Assembly (NCBI RefSeq): GCF_000648235.2
Contig: NZ_AP017977.1
Span: 1,860,001 to 1,924,000, forward strand
Length of the DNA stretch: 64,000 bases
Direction of reading: 5' to 3'
From: Neochlamydia sp. S13
Lineage (GTDB): Bacteria > Chlamydiota > Chlamydiia > Chlamydiales > Parachlamydiaceae
Part shown: piece by piece, positions 1 to 8,781 of the stretch
How positions within the stretch are numbered: position 1 is the first letter of the stretch
Layout: every line of letters begins with the position of its first letter
Position numbers and translations under genes: made by a program
The notes under the pieces: generated by a model
Told to the model about the DNA's origin: nothing
Database searches by the model: none
What the model saw: the letters and a program-made list of their open reading frames with translations, nothing else

Positions 1-61
1 AATTTTTCTCGAATCTTATATTCAAGCGCAGAATAGACCAAAAGGCATAAAGTCATTACCA
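1..61 (-). pseudogene. C-terminal fragment of IS1634-type transposase split by an insertion
   Basis: Read on the minus strand, this stretch encodes residues beginning MVMTLCLLVYSALEYKIREK, the conserved C-terminal region of IS1634/DUF4277-type transposases. It is the direct continuation of the transposase whose N-terminal part lies at 1930-3277. Removing the element at 68-1923 and one copy of the 6-bp repeat restores the reading frame (..EALL + MVMTL..). The fragment runs off the left edge of the window, so its true end is not visible. Confidence 0.85.
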
Positions 62-67
62 TTAAAA

Positions 68-1923
68 CGGAAGTTCCATTTTTTTAGAAACAATCGGTAG
101 CAATCAAGTTATTGATTATTAATAATTTAAGTGAATTATCGGCGCTTCTTCCTAGTGACTACATGCGCATGATTCTTTGGTAAAACTTTTGGTAACTCTA
201 CTTTTAAGACTTCAAGCATTTGTCTGTTTTGATGGCGTGGTTCGGGGATTTGCTGAAAACTTAAGCCATTATTTACTGTCCATTCTATTAGCGTTAAAGT
301 AGATAAACTGCGCAAGCCCTCTTCTACTGTTAAATAAAGGTCCTTCCAGGCTTTATCAAGCTCTCTGATAATCATGTAGGCTAACATTACAATTAAAACA
401 TGGCCCCTTGTGCTTTCTTCTGAACGTACATAAACTGGCCGTATCTCAAGATCGCTTTTTACTGTTCTAAAAGCTGATTCTACTCTAGCTAAATCTTTAT
501 AACGATCATGTACTTCTTGCATGCTCACTTCGTCGCAAGCAAGATCGGTTTTAATCACATAGCAACCATCTAACTTAGCATTCTCAGCTAGCATTTCTTG
601 ATTGAGGCATACAGATAAGCTTCTATCTTGTGCGCTAACTATCACGTAAGTCTTAAGCGCTAAACGCTCGATTTTAGCTTTAATTTTTTTCAGCGCTACT
701 TCTACCTGTGCTTTGGGATGTGCATGTAGATAGGCATTTTGCATAGCGACCAATTTTTCAATGCTAGCTAGCTTGCTGAGACGAGAATGGGCGATTTCCT
801 GGGCGCGCACAGGATTACGTTTAAGAATATATCTTATCCCATCTTCTTTGACTTCAGCCAAGTTTTTATCAAATAGCGTATATTCGATCACACCTCTTTT
901 CATTAAGGTCTCTATTTGAGCCTTTGTCATAGCGGTAATATAATGAAAACCCTGCTCTTGTAAATTTTCGATCTGCCCGCTTTTAATCATCCCTCTATCG
1001 CCTACAAAAGTGACTTTCTCGCATTTAAAGCGTTCTTTAGCTTTTTTGATCTGAGCATGAAAGGTAGAAGTGTCTTGGGTATTGCCTTTAAACACTTCGG
1101 TTGATACGGGTGTGCCATCGGCTGAACTTAGCAAGCCTATCACAATTTGCTTCTTACCTTTCTTTTTGTCTCGGTTGTAACCCCAATCGGCAAGCTCGTT
1201 TTTCTCGCCTTCTAAATACGAGCTAGTCACATCATACAAAAATAAGTGAGGAGGTTTCTTGCAAAAACTTTTAGTAAACAATCGATCTTCGATAGAGGCT
1301 TGGCTTTGGCATAACCACAAAAGATTCTTATAAAGGTCTTCTTCGTTAAAGCCCTTTTGCAAGTCAATTACCGGGGCAATGGCATAGGTTTCTGCCAACC
1401 TGACGGCAGAAAGTCTTGAGCCTTGCTCCAATACGCGTGCTACCACTTGCCACAACGCTAGCTGACCTTCTCGGCTATTGCCAAGTGCATCCACAATTCC
1501 TAAACGTTTAGCCATTTGGTATATCACCCATACACCACCGACAGATAATCCCTCTTGCATTGTGGCTCCACTACACGAGGTTAAAGCTTGGAGATTACCT
1601 TTATGTTTTAAAGCTAACTCGATAGCAGCAATTTCTTCAGGTGTGCAATTGGATAGATTACCCACCGTGCGTTTTTTGACGGTTTTGCCTTCTCTATAGG
1701 ATTCTCGCAGCAAAATTGTTTCATAAACTTTGCCGGCAGCTGATTTAAATTTTGACTTCACTATATGCATACCTACAAAATACACTAATAACGGCATTTA
1801 TGTAAATCTTAAAGACAAGTTTAAGTGATATTTTGGTGACTACAAATTTTTATAAAAAAGCCATAAAGCTTTAATAATAAAACAATTAGTCACTTTAACC
1901 TTATAAAAAAAATGGAACTTCCG
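68..1923 (-). mobile_element. Complete IS1634-type insertion sequence (1856 bp)
   Basis: The ends carry inverted repeats starting cggaagttccattttttt (68-85 on the plus strand; its complement ends at 1923). The element is flanked by a 6-bp direct repeat ttaaaa at 62-67 and 1924-1929, the size expected for this family. It contains one full-length transposase gene (136-1797). It sits inside a second transposase gene of the same broad family, so this is a nested insertion. Intact ends, an intact gene and an exact target duplication suggest a recent insertion. Confidence 0.9.
136..1797 (-). CDS. IS1634 family transposase
   Basis: DDE transposase of about 550 residues, the usual length for IS1634. 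The N-terminus has the family pattern KVYETILLRESYREGKTVKKRTVGNL (residues about 23-48). The catalytic core includes LYDVTSSYLEGEK near residue 190 and FVGDRGMIKSG near residue 265, and RVESAFRTVKSDLEIRPVYV near residue 440 carries the conserved glutamate region. The first ATG has no clear ribosome site; a second in-frame ATG at 1770 (MHIVKSKF) is a plausible start. The gene is intact and fills the element at 68-1923. Remnants of a related gene occur at 7259-7795 and 51775-51914. Confidence 0.93.
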   Translation of the reverse strand: MPLLVYFVGMHIVKSKFKSAAGKVYETILLRESYREGKTVKKRTVGNLSNCTPEEIAAIELALKHKGNLQALTSCSGATMQEGLSVGGVWVIYQMAKRLGIVDALGNSREGQLALWQVVARVLEQGSRLSAVRLAETYAIAPVIDLQKGFNEEDLYKNLLWLCQSQASIEDRLFTKSFCKKPPHLFLYDVTSSYLEGEKNELADWGYNRDKKKGKKQIVIGLLSSADGTPVSTEVFKGNTQDTSTFHAQIKKAKERFKCEKVTFVGDRGMIKSGQIENLQEQGFHYITAMTKAQIETLMKRGVIEYTLFDKNLAEVKEDGIRYILKRNPVRAQEIAHSRLSKLASIEKLVAMQNAYLHAHPKAQVEVALKKIKAKIERLALKTYVIVSAQDRSLSVCLNQEMLAENAKLDGCYVIKTDLACDEVSMQEVHDRYKDLARVESAFRTVKSDLEIRPVYVRSEESTRGHVLIVMLAYMIIRELDKAWKDLYLTVEEGLRSLSTLTLIEWTVNNGLSFQQIPEPRHQNRQMLEVLKVELPKVLPKNHAHVVTRKKRR

Positions 1924-1929
1924 TTAAAA

Positions 1930-3277
1930 GAGCTTCTATTCTTTCTGGCTTTTTTAGAAAGAAAGAAGAGACTAGGAAATCGGGACTTTTCAAGAATCTA
2001 AATCCTCTTTCTACACTTTGCTGTGCTTTATATGTTTTCAAAACTTCCTGAGCAGGAAAAGCGATTACATCCATATCATTAGTTGCTAAGATGAAAAACC
2101 CTTTACTCCTCTCTAACTCTGCTTTGTTAAGCAAAGAGCAGGCTACTGTGCCTTCTAGGTGATAGCTAAGTATAGAAGGTGCTTGCCCAGCTTTTGGTCG
2201 ACCAGATGTAGTATGCTTTTGAGTTGCTATAACTTGAGGTTCTATAATTTGTATATATTTAAGCTTTTTTGCAAACTTATCTAATTGGCGCTTAGCATCA
2301 TTGGGGCATGAAAACTCTTGCTTTATAAACTTAAAGAAAGCTTTGGATTCTTTCTCACTGCCCTTAAGATAATGCTTGGCTAAAGTGCGGCATTCTCTTT
2401 GATAGGCCGCTTGGCTAAAGATAACTACCCATCTTTGTTCAACACCGGCATAGCAAGAGGTACTTTCAAAAGCTCGATAGCCTTCTGTTATTTCTACCGT
2501 CTTGTCGTAAGGCACTTCAAATATGAGCTCTTTAGCCTCTTTGATTTGCATGGGTACACGCGTGACAAATAAGCTTTGTTCTTCTTTAAGAACTTGTAAG
2601 GTAGCTGGCGTATAAAGAGCACTGTCTCCTACTATATAACGATTCTCTACCGCTTGCCGAAAGCTTTTAAGATGTTCGCCAACAATTTGCGTAAAGGCGG
2701 CCTTATCACTGCTATTGCCATCAGCCGCTTGCATGTATAAAGGAATATTGCCTTCATTGGAGGTGATAAGCTGCAAGACGGCTTGATTTAAATCAGGCCT
2801 ATGGTCTCTACTGTAGCCTTGCACTAGGCGAATGCATGCTTCTCCTTGTTCTAATAGGCTCTCATAGTTTCCATCTACGTGAAAGCTTGTGGCATCTAAA
2901 TGTAAACTTTTTACTTGGATGCCAAGCACTTTGATTGTATGTAAAGCTATTTTAGTAAAAAGCTCGGTCACTCCCAACTCAAATAACTTATCCAGCGCTC
3001 TCCCCAAAACATTATCATCAATCTGCTCGGGAATGACTGGCGTACCTAGCAAATGATCGATAGGTTTATCTTCAAAGTACTCAGAATACATGTAAAGCGT
3101 CCGACTTACAAATCCCAATCCATTTAAGATCATGCATTTAACAGCTTGCCCATAGGTTAAATGCTTATTCTTCGCCTGGTTACCTACTGCTTGATCAATA
3201 AGGTCAACTAACCCTATTTCCTCACACATTCCAGCTACCAATCCTAAATGATCGACGTTTTGTGTATCTATCTGCAT
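1930..3277 (-). pseudogene. IS1634/DUF4277 transposase, interrupted by IS at 68-1923
   Basis: The N-terminus (MQIDTQNVDHLGLVAGMCEEIG, with LTYGQAVKCMILNGLGF near residue 40) is the DUF4277 domain that precedes the DDE core in one IS1634 subgroup. Core motifs include LHLDATSFHVDG near residue 124 and YIVGDSALYT near residue 215. The frame should continue past RIEALL into VMTLCLLVYSALEY, but the neighbouring element has inserted there, so the open frame ends in element sequence (TEVPFFL). The missing part lies at 1-61. The gene is therefore inactivated. The outer ends of its own IS are not identified. Confidence 0.88.
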
Positions 3278-3816
3278 AACTTTTAGTCGTTTAGTTTAAT
3301 CCCTTAAAGAAAACATCTTACTCGATTAGTCTTCAAAATTCCTAATTATTTTTTTTGCTGAGGAATGTAAGTTTTATGCTTTCATGTATAGGGCCTAAGA
3401 TAAAATCCGATTCATTACCTTAACGCTTCTCCTGTAATCATAATCGCTCTGGAATCTGAAGAGACCACCTGGACTATCATTATCCCTCGGGTAGTTTTGC
3501 CACTCATTGAAAAACCAATTTTAAGGTGAGCAAGACTCGTGCTACTATACTTTTCCATCGTTTATATCCTCACTTTCCTTGCTTTAAAAAGAACAAAATT
3601 AGCCTTTTCAAAAAAAACTTAAGGCAATTTCCAGTATCAATAAAAATAATATTCGGGAATCGCTACAACCTGCGGAATGTGAGGCATATTCCGCTATCTC
3701 CAAGCTTAAAGGCTAAGGAGTTTCTTTCTCATATTTTCTTGTATATTTTGTATCTCCCCCCTTATATTGCTCAAAAAACAACTAAAAACATGTATAACAT
3801 TTAAAGACGCCATTCA
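3278..3816. other. Intergenic region upstream of the F-box/LRR gene
   Basis: No intact gene is recognised. A 40-codon open stretch on the minus strand (about 3402-3525; FNEWQNYPRDNDSPGGLF) reads like protein but matches no family I know and lacks a start; it may be a decayed fragment. From about 3690 the sequence resembles the leader of the second F-box/LRR copy at about 5735-5862 (shared ATTCCGCTAT..TCCAAG, TATATG/TATAAC, and TTTAAAGA just before the start), so promoter and gene were duplicated together. Confidence 0.5.
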
Positions 3817-5556
3817 ATGAATCCTAGCTCTTCTATCACCATTGAACATTTACCTAGTGAAATATTAGTCCCTATTTTAAAGGAGTGTGCTAGCCCTTCC
3901 TTATTTAGCGTGTGTGGAAGATGGCACTATCTCCTAGCTAATGAAGTCATGCCCTCGCTTTATAAGCAAATAAGTAAAGTGCATGTTCCTAACGGAGATG
4001 TTAACAAGCAGGCTCTTATTTTAGATAAAATTTATAGGCTAGGAGGTAAACTTTCTGAAACAGTAAAAGTAAATGCAATTTTTAAACAGACCTTTGCTTT
4101 AGCTAGCTTTCTTTCACCTCTAGAATTAGAATTTAAATGGATAACCGAGGAAAAAAGATATTTTACTCTGGCTAATTACTCCTCTTATCTTGTAAATATT
4201 AATCGCCTATTAATGTGGAATAGAATCCCTGGGGGAAAGCAATACTTAGACCAAGAAGCAATCAAATATTTGCCTTTAGAAAAAAAAGGAAAGCTTTTTA
4301 GTAATTGGATTAAAAGGTATGGCAAAGACATTACGAGCTTATGCTTACATGTAATGGACTTAACCTTTTTACCCTCAGAGATAGGGCAGTTATCTCAGCT
4401 GCAAACGCTTGAATTAAGCTGCAATCAGCTTACCTTTCTTCCTCCAGAGATAGGGCAGCTATCGCAGCTGCAAGAGCTTCACTTAAACGATAACCAGCTT
4501 ACCTTCCTTCCTCTAGAGATAAAGCAACTGCTTAAGCTGCAAACGCTTAACTTATCCGGCAACCAGCTAACTGCTCTGCCTGCAGAGATAGGGCAGCTAT
4601 CGCAGCTGCAAACGCTTAACTTACGAATGAACCAGCTAACTGCTCTGCCTGCAGAGATAGGGCAGCTGTCTAAGCTGCAAACGCTTGACTTAAGCCACAA
4701 CCAGCTTACCTTCCTTCCTCCAGAGATAGGGCAAATCTCTCAGCTGCAAAAACTTGACTTAAACAGCAACCAGCTTACCTCCCTTCCTGCAGAGATAGGG
4801 CATCTACCTCAGCTGCAAGAGCTTTGCTTAAGCCGCAACCAGCTTACCACCCTTCCTGCAGAGATAGAGCAGCTATCGCAGCTGCAAACGCTTGACTTAA
4901 GCCACAACCAGCTTACCTCCTTTCCGGCAGAGATAGTTCAGCTATCTCAGCTGCAAGACCTTAACTTAAGAAACAACCAGCTTACCTCCCTTCCTGCAGA
5001 GATAGAGCAGCTATCTCAGCTGCAAACGCTTGGCTTAAGCCACAACCAGCTTACCTCCTTTCCGGCAGAGATAGTTCAGCTATCTCAGCTGCAATACCTT
5101 GACTTATACCACAACCAGCTTACCACTCTTCCTGCAGCGATAGGACAGCTATCTCAGCTGCAAGAGCTTTACTTAAGCCACAACCAGCTTACCTCCTTTC
5201 AGGCAGAGATAGTTCAGCTATCTCAGCTGCAAAAGCTTTACTTAGAAGGCAATCAGCTTACCACCCTTCCTGCAGAAATAGGACAGCTATCGCAGTTGCA
5301 AAGCCTTGACTTATCTAGCAACCAGCTGACCTCTCTTCCTGCAGAGATAGGGCAGCTATCTCTGCTGAAATATCTTAACTTGGAAAACAACCAGCTAACT
5401 GCTCTGCCTGCAGAAATAAGGCGGATATCAAAGCTGCAAACGCTTAACTTACAAATAAGCCAGCCTACCTTCTTTCCTCCTCCTGAAATAGGGCGGCTAT
5501 CAAACCAGTTAAATCTTAAGTTAAATGGAAATCCACTGCAAAACATTCCTGATTAA
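3817..5556 (+). CDS. F-box/leucine-rich-repeat protein, putative secreted ubiquitin-ligase adaptor
   Basis: Residues about 9-50 form an F-box-like domain: IEHLPSEILVPIL, then LFSVCGRWHYLLANEVMP, with the characteristic LP-x-E-I-hydrophobic start and VC..W centre. F-boxes bind host Skp1 in SCF ubiquitin ligases. Residues about 52-170 form a helical linker that is shared with the U-box proteins at 26916, 28523 and 33025. Residues about 171-575 hold 17-18 LRR units of 23 residues (consensus LQxLxLxxNQLTxLPAEIGQLSQ), the likely substrate-binding arm. There is no Sec signal, so export would be by type III secretion; this is inference. F-box/LRR families are known to be expanded in Parachlamydiaceae. 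The ATG matches the paralogue start region. Confidence 0.85.
   Translation: MNPSSSITIEHLPSEILVPILKECASPSLFSVCGRWHYLLANEVMPSLYKQISKVHVPNGDVNKQALILDKIYRLGGKLSETVKVNAIFKQTFALASFLSPLELEFKWITEEKRYFTLANYSSYLVNINRLLMWNRIPGGKQYLDQEAIKYLPLEKKGKLFSNWIKRYGKDITSLCLHVMDLTFLPSEIGQLSQLQTLELSCNQLTFLPPEIGQLSQLQELHLNDNQLTFLPLEIKQLLKLQTLNLSGNQLTALPAEIGQLSQLQTLNLRMNQLTALPAEIGQLSKLQTLDLSHNQLTFLPPEIGQISQLQKLDLNSNQLTSLPAEIGHLPQLQELCLSRNQLTTLPAEIEQLSQLQTLDLSHNQLTSFPAEIVQLSQLQDLNLRNNQLTSLPAEIEQLSQLQTLGLSHNQLTSFPAEIVQLSQLQYLDLYHNQLTTLPAAIGQLSQLQELYLSHNQLTSFQAEIVQLSQLQKLYLEGNQLTTLPAEIGQLSQLQSLDLSSNQLTSLPAEIGQLSLLKYLNLENNQLTALPAEIRRISKLQTLNLQISQPTFFPPPEIGRLSNQLNLKLNGNPLQNIPD
4330..5550 (+). repeat. Tandem 69-bp units coding LRRs
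   Basis: About 17 tandem 69-bp units, each coding one 23-residue LRR. The units are unusually similar at DNA level (CAGCTATC.CAGCTGCAA and CCTGCAGAGATAG recur), including synonymous positions. This suggests recent duplication or gene conversion within the array rather than ancient repeats kept alike by selection on protein only. Confidence 0.9.
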
Positions 5557-5862
5557 ATCAAGAAGCGTTTTAAGCTGTAGCTGAAAAAGTTGCCTTCATC
5601 CCCTAATGTTTTAATGGAATGAAGGAGGTTGTTTTCAAAAAGTTTTAAAAACATAGAGAACTTCCCGGCCTAAAGAGGCATTATCCTCTGAGGTCTTCTC
5701 TGTTAAGAGAGAAAGAATGTTGAGCAACGTTTTATATTCCGCTATTTCCAAGTTTAAAAGTTAAGGGTCTGTCTACAGCATTTTTTGCATTTTTTGCTTT
5801 TCCCTTATATACGTTGATGCTAAAAAAGCAAAAATATGTACAAATTTTAAAGAGGCTCTACA
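5557..5862. other. Intergenic region between the two F-box/LRR copies
   Basis: Contains short inverted repeats (for example TCTCT/AGAGA near 5700) but no convincing terminator or gene. The last 130 bp are the leader shared with the upstream paralogue. Confidence 0.4.
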
Positions 5863-7170
5863 TTGAATCCTAGCTCTTCTACTACCATTGAACATCTACC
5901 TAATGAAATACTTGTCCCTATTTTAAAAGCTTGTGCTAGCCCTCCCTTATTTAGCGTGTGTAGAAGATGGTATTATCTCCTAGCTAATGAAGTCATGCCC
6001 TCGTTTTATAAGCAAATAGGTAAGGTTCATGTTCCTCAAGGTAATATTGAAGAGCAGTCGCTTATTTTAGAGAAGATTTATAAGCTAGAAGAAGAGCTTT
6101 CTGAAACAGCTAAGGTAGATGCAATCTTTAAACAAACCTTTGCTTTAGCTAGCTCTCTTTCGCCTTTAGAATTAGAATTTAAGTGGATAACTGAGGAAAA
6201 AAGATATTTTACTCTGGCTAATTACTCCTCTTATCTTTTAAATATTAATCGCCTCTTAATGTGTAAAAGAATTCCTGATGGATACAGATACTTAAACCAA
6301 GAAGCAATCAAATATTTGCCTTTAAAAGAAAAAGGAAAGCTTTTTAGTAATTGGATTGAAAGGTATGGCAAAGATATTACGAGCTTAAATCTAAGAGGAA
6401 TTGGCTTAACCTTTTTACCCCCAGAGATTGGGCAGCTTTCTCAGCTGCAAAAGCTTGACTTAAACAATAACCAGCTTACTACTCTTCCTGCAGAGATAGG
6501 ACAGCTTTCTCAGCTGAAAGAACTTAAGTTAGAAAAGAACCAGCTTGCCTCCCTTCCTCCAGAGATAGGACAGCTTTCTCAGCTGCCATGGCTTAAATTA
6601 GAAAGCAACCAACTCACCACCCTCCCTGCAAAAATAGGACAGCTGTCCCAGCTGCGAATGCTTTACTTAAACAATAACCAGCTTACCTCCCTTCCTGCAG
6701 AAATAAAGCCCTTATCTCAGCTGCGAGCGCTTAACTTACAAAACAACTAGCTTACCTCCCTTCCTGCAGAAATAAAGCACTTATCTCAGCTGCGAGCGCT
6801 TAACTTACAAAACAACCAACTTACCGCTCTTCCTGCATGGATAAAGCAGCTATCGCAGCTGCAAGAGCTTGACTTAGAAGACAACCAGCTCACCTCCCTT
6901 CCTCCTGAGATAGGACAACTTTCCCACCTGCAAAAGCTTGACTTAAAAAGCAATCAGCTTACCTCTCTTCCTGTGGAGATAAGGCAACTATCGCAGTTGC
7001 GAAGGCTTGACTTATCTAGCAACCAGCTGACCTCTCTTCCTGCAGAAATAGGGCAGCTTGCTCAGCTGCAAGAGCTTTACTTAGGAGGCAACCAGCTGAC
7101 CTCCCTTACTCCAGAGATATGGCGGCTTTCTCACCCGACTTTGACAGTTGCTTACATTCGAAACACTTAA
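5863..7170 (+). pseudogene. F-box/LRR protein with in-frame amber stop (second copy)
   Basis: Close paralogue of the gene at 3817: F-box at residues about 9-50, shared linker to about 170, then LRRs. Translation starts at TTG where the paralogue has ATG (CATTGAAT versus CAATGAAT), so initiation may be weakened. An amber TAG at 6748-6750 replaces the CAG glutamine of the NQLT motif after five full repeats. The same frame continues open through six more repeats to 7170. Without suppression the product is 295 residues instead of 435. The final residues (HPTLTVAYIRNT) do not match an LRR, so the 3' end is probably a junction with foreign sequence. The shortened protein could still keep an F-box and five LRRs, so loss of function is not certain. 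Confidence 0.8.
6682..6819 (+). repeat. Recent tandem duplication of one 69-bp LRR unit
   Basis: 6682-6750 and 6751-6819 are nearly identical 69-bp units, differing at CCCTTATC/CACTTATC and at the last codon (TAG versus CAA). This is the most recent repeat expansion visible in the gene, and the amber codon lies at its junction. Confidence 0.9.
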
Positions 7171-7258
7171 GTTGCTAACGATCAAAAGCTTTTAATTTAT
7201 AGTATTGTGCATGCAAATATTGTTAATCTGCTCATTAAAAGCTGATATAAAGGAGTGC

Positions 7259-7795
7259 ATGTATATAAGAATGAAGACATCCAAAAAAGCAAAATACCCC
7301 ACTTTGCAAATTGTTGAAGGTGTAAGGGAAGGCAAAAAGGTAAAACAGCGCACGATTGCCCATTTAGGAGTGATCAAAAGCCAACAAGATTTACAACGAC
7401 TTAAGAATCTAGCGGATAAGCTTATCCAGCGATTAGAAAAAGAAGGCCTTGAAATTGACCCTAGCTTCGAAGTTAAAGAATTAAAACATAAAAAAACTAA
7501 TATGATGGTTTTGGATTAGTTCTCGATTGACTGATGGATCTAACAGGTTTTAATAAGGTCATCCATTCAGCTGGGCGAAACCATCATTTCAGCCTCGAGG
7601 AAAGTATTAAGCTCATGCTGGTGCAAAAATTTGATTTACCTAGCAGTAAGCAAAGAACCTATGAGCGCCAAGAAGAGCACGGCTTTCAAGGAATTGATTT
7701 ATAGCCTATTTATCGCTCGATGGATGCTATTGCCTCCTTGGATGAGGCTATTCAACAACAGAGTTTTCTTATCCACAATAACTTACGTTTTTAGA
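7259..7795 (+). pseudogene. Decayed IS1634-type transposase remnant
   Basis: An ATG at 7259 behind AAAGGAG opens a frame with the IS1634 N-terminus (YPTLQIVEGVREGKKVKQR, then TIAHLG) that ends at 7519. Transposase-like sequence resumes in another frame from 7548 (FNKVIHSAGRNHHFSLEESI, later SSKQRTYERQEEHGFQGIDL), is cut by a TAG where glutamine is expected (before PIYRSMDAIASLDEAI), and stops at 7795. At least one frameshift or deletion plus a nonsense mutation make it inactive. The sequence to 8061 holds nothing further that I can assign. Confidence 0.75.
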
Positions 7796-8061
7796 TGAGG
7801 TCGCTTCTTCTTTCCTTAAGTAATAGAGTTTTTGCTTTTTTTGATCCTTTCGGATGATTACTTTTTAGCAAAGCTTGGCGAGCCAGTAAATTAGAAGGCT
7901 CGGCCTTAATTGAAGTATTTTCCCACGATATCCATTAAACTCTCCCCTGCTTAGCAAATAAAAAAAGCTCTATAGGATGTTTGATACCTGCTAAAGAGGG
8001 ATTAGCTTTTTTGGAATATAAAAAAGAGCTTTAATGAGGAGATAAGCGTAGTGATGGGACA

Positions 8062-8781
8062 TTAAATGGATTTACAGAACGAAAGCCCATAAATATCTTT
8101 AGGGAATCCTTCATAAAGAACTTCTGCGCAACAATTCAAAGTATGACCAGTCCGCACCTTATCTTTTACTAACAAAATCACCTTATCTTGCACATTAATT
8201 TCTTTTTTTAATAAAAAAGAATTGGTACTTAAATAATTCCCTCGCTGTTTTGCTTTTCCTTCATAGTCCTCATTCCACAAAGTTTTATACAAAAGAGATT
8301 GCACCGGGCGCTTCACTATCTCTCCTAAAGATTCTGCTAATAAAAGGCTTGCATTATACCCTTGTGAGATACGCTGCGTAAAGGTTAAGGGTACGGGTAC
8401 AATTAAATCGGGTAACGGCCATTTTAGATTTAAGAGCTGTAAAACCATGTAAGCTGCTGCCCCTTGAGCTAGATAGGGTTGATTCGCATACTTAAGCTTA
8501 TTTATTAGAGAAGCTGCCACATCCTGATCATCAAATGCTGCTGCATATTTTTTTAACACAGGTGGTTGCATAAAGCAAAGATAGCAAATAGGATGTTCAG
8601 GTTCATATTCTGCACTAAAGCAGCAGGGACAGCGCTCTTCCCTATTTATAAGAGTCAGTTGAAGGGCACACTTAATGCAAAGGCCCCCTTTACCATGGCA
8701 AATAGGAGTAGCACAATGCATGCACCTTAAAGGATAAATAAAATCGATAAAAGCAGCTAAAATATTGCCAAGCTTGGCCAT
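8062..8781 (-). CDS. comF: ComF family phosphoribosyltransferase-like protein
   Basis: The 239-residue length and layout match ComF/GntX proteins: an N-terminal zinc ribbon with CMHC (residues 20-23) and CIKC (about 35-38), a second Cys cluster (CPCCF, CYLC), then a type I phosphoribosyltransferase fold with LIVPVPLTFTQRISQGYNAS in the middle. ComF proteins are linked to DNA uptake in other bacteria, but the biochemical role is unclear. The C-terminal PRPP loop reads LLVKDKVRTGHTLN, where the family usually has two adjacent acidic residues (VDDV.TTG.T), so catalysis may be lost. The start overlaps the stop of the preceding gene by one base (TAATG), indicating translational coupling. Confidence 0.8.
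   Translation of the reverse strand: MAKLGNILAAFIDFIYPLRCMHCATPICHGKGGLCIKCALQLTLINREERCPCCFSAEYEPEHPICYLCFMQPPVLKKYAAAFDDQDVAASLINKLKYANQPYLAQGAAAYMVLQLLNLKWPLPDLIVPVPLTFTQRISQGYNASLLLAESLGEIVKRPVQSLLYKTLWNEDYEGKAKQRGNYLSTNSFLLKKEINVQDKVILLVKDKVRTGHTLNCCAEVLYEGFPKDIYGLSFCKSI

Noticed and set aside
3526-3804. 92-codon frame upstream of the first F-box/LRR gene
   Set aside because: Low-complexity Lys/Phe-rich translation from AT-rich leader DNA; the duplicated leader before 5863 does not preserve it.
4479-5546. Minus-strand frames opposite the LRR arrays (also 27998-28216)
   Set aside because: Periodic Cys/Ser-rich translations are mirror images of the 69-bp LRR repeats.
4330-5550. Regular repeats suggestive of a CRISPR array
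   Set aside because: The 69-bp units are coding, in frame, without unique spacers, and there are no cas genes.
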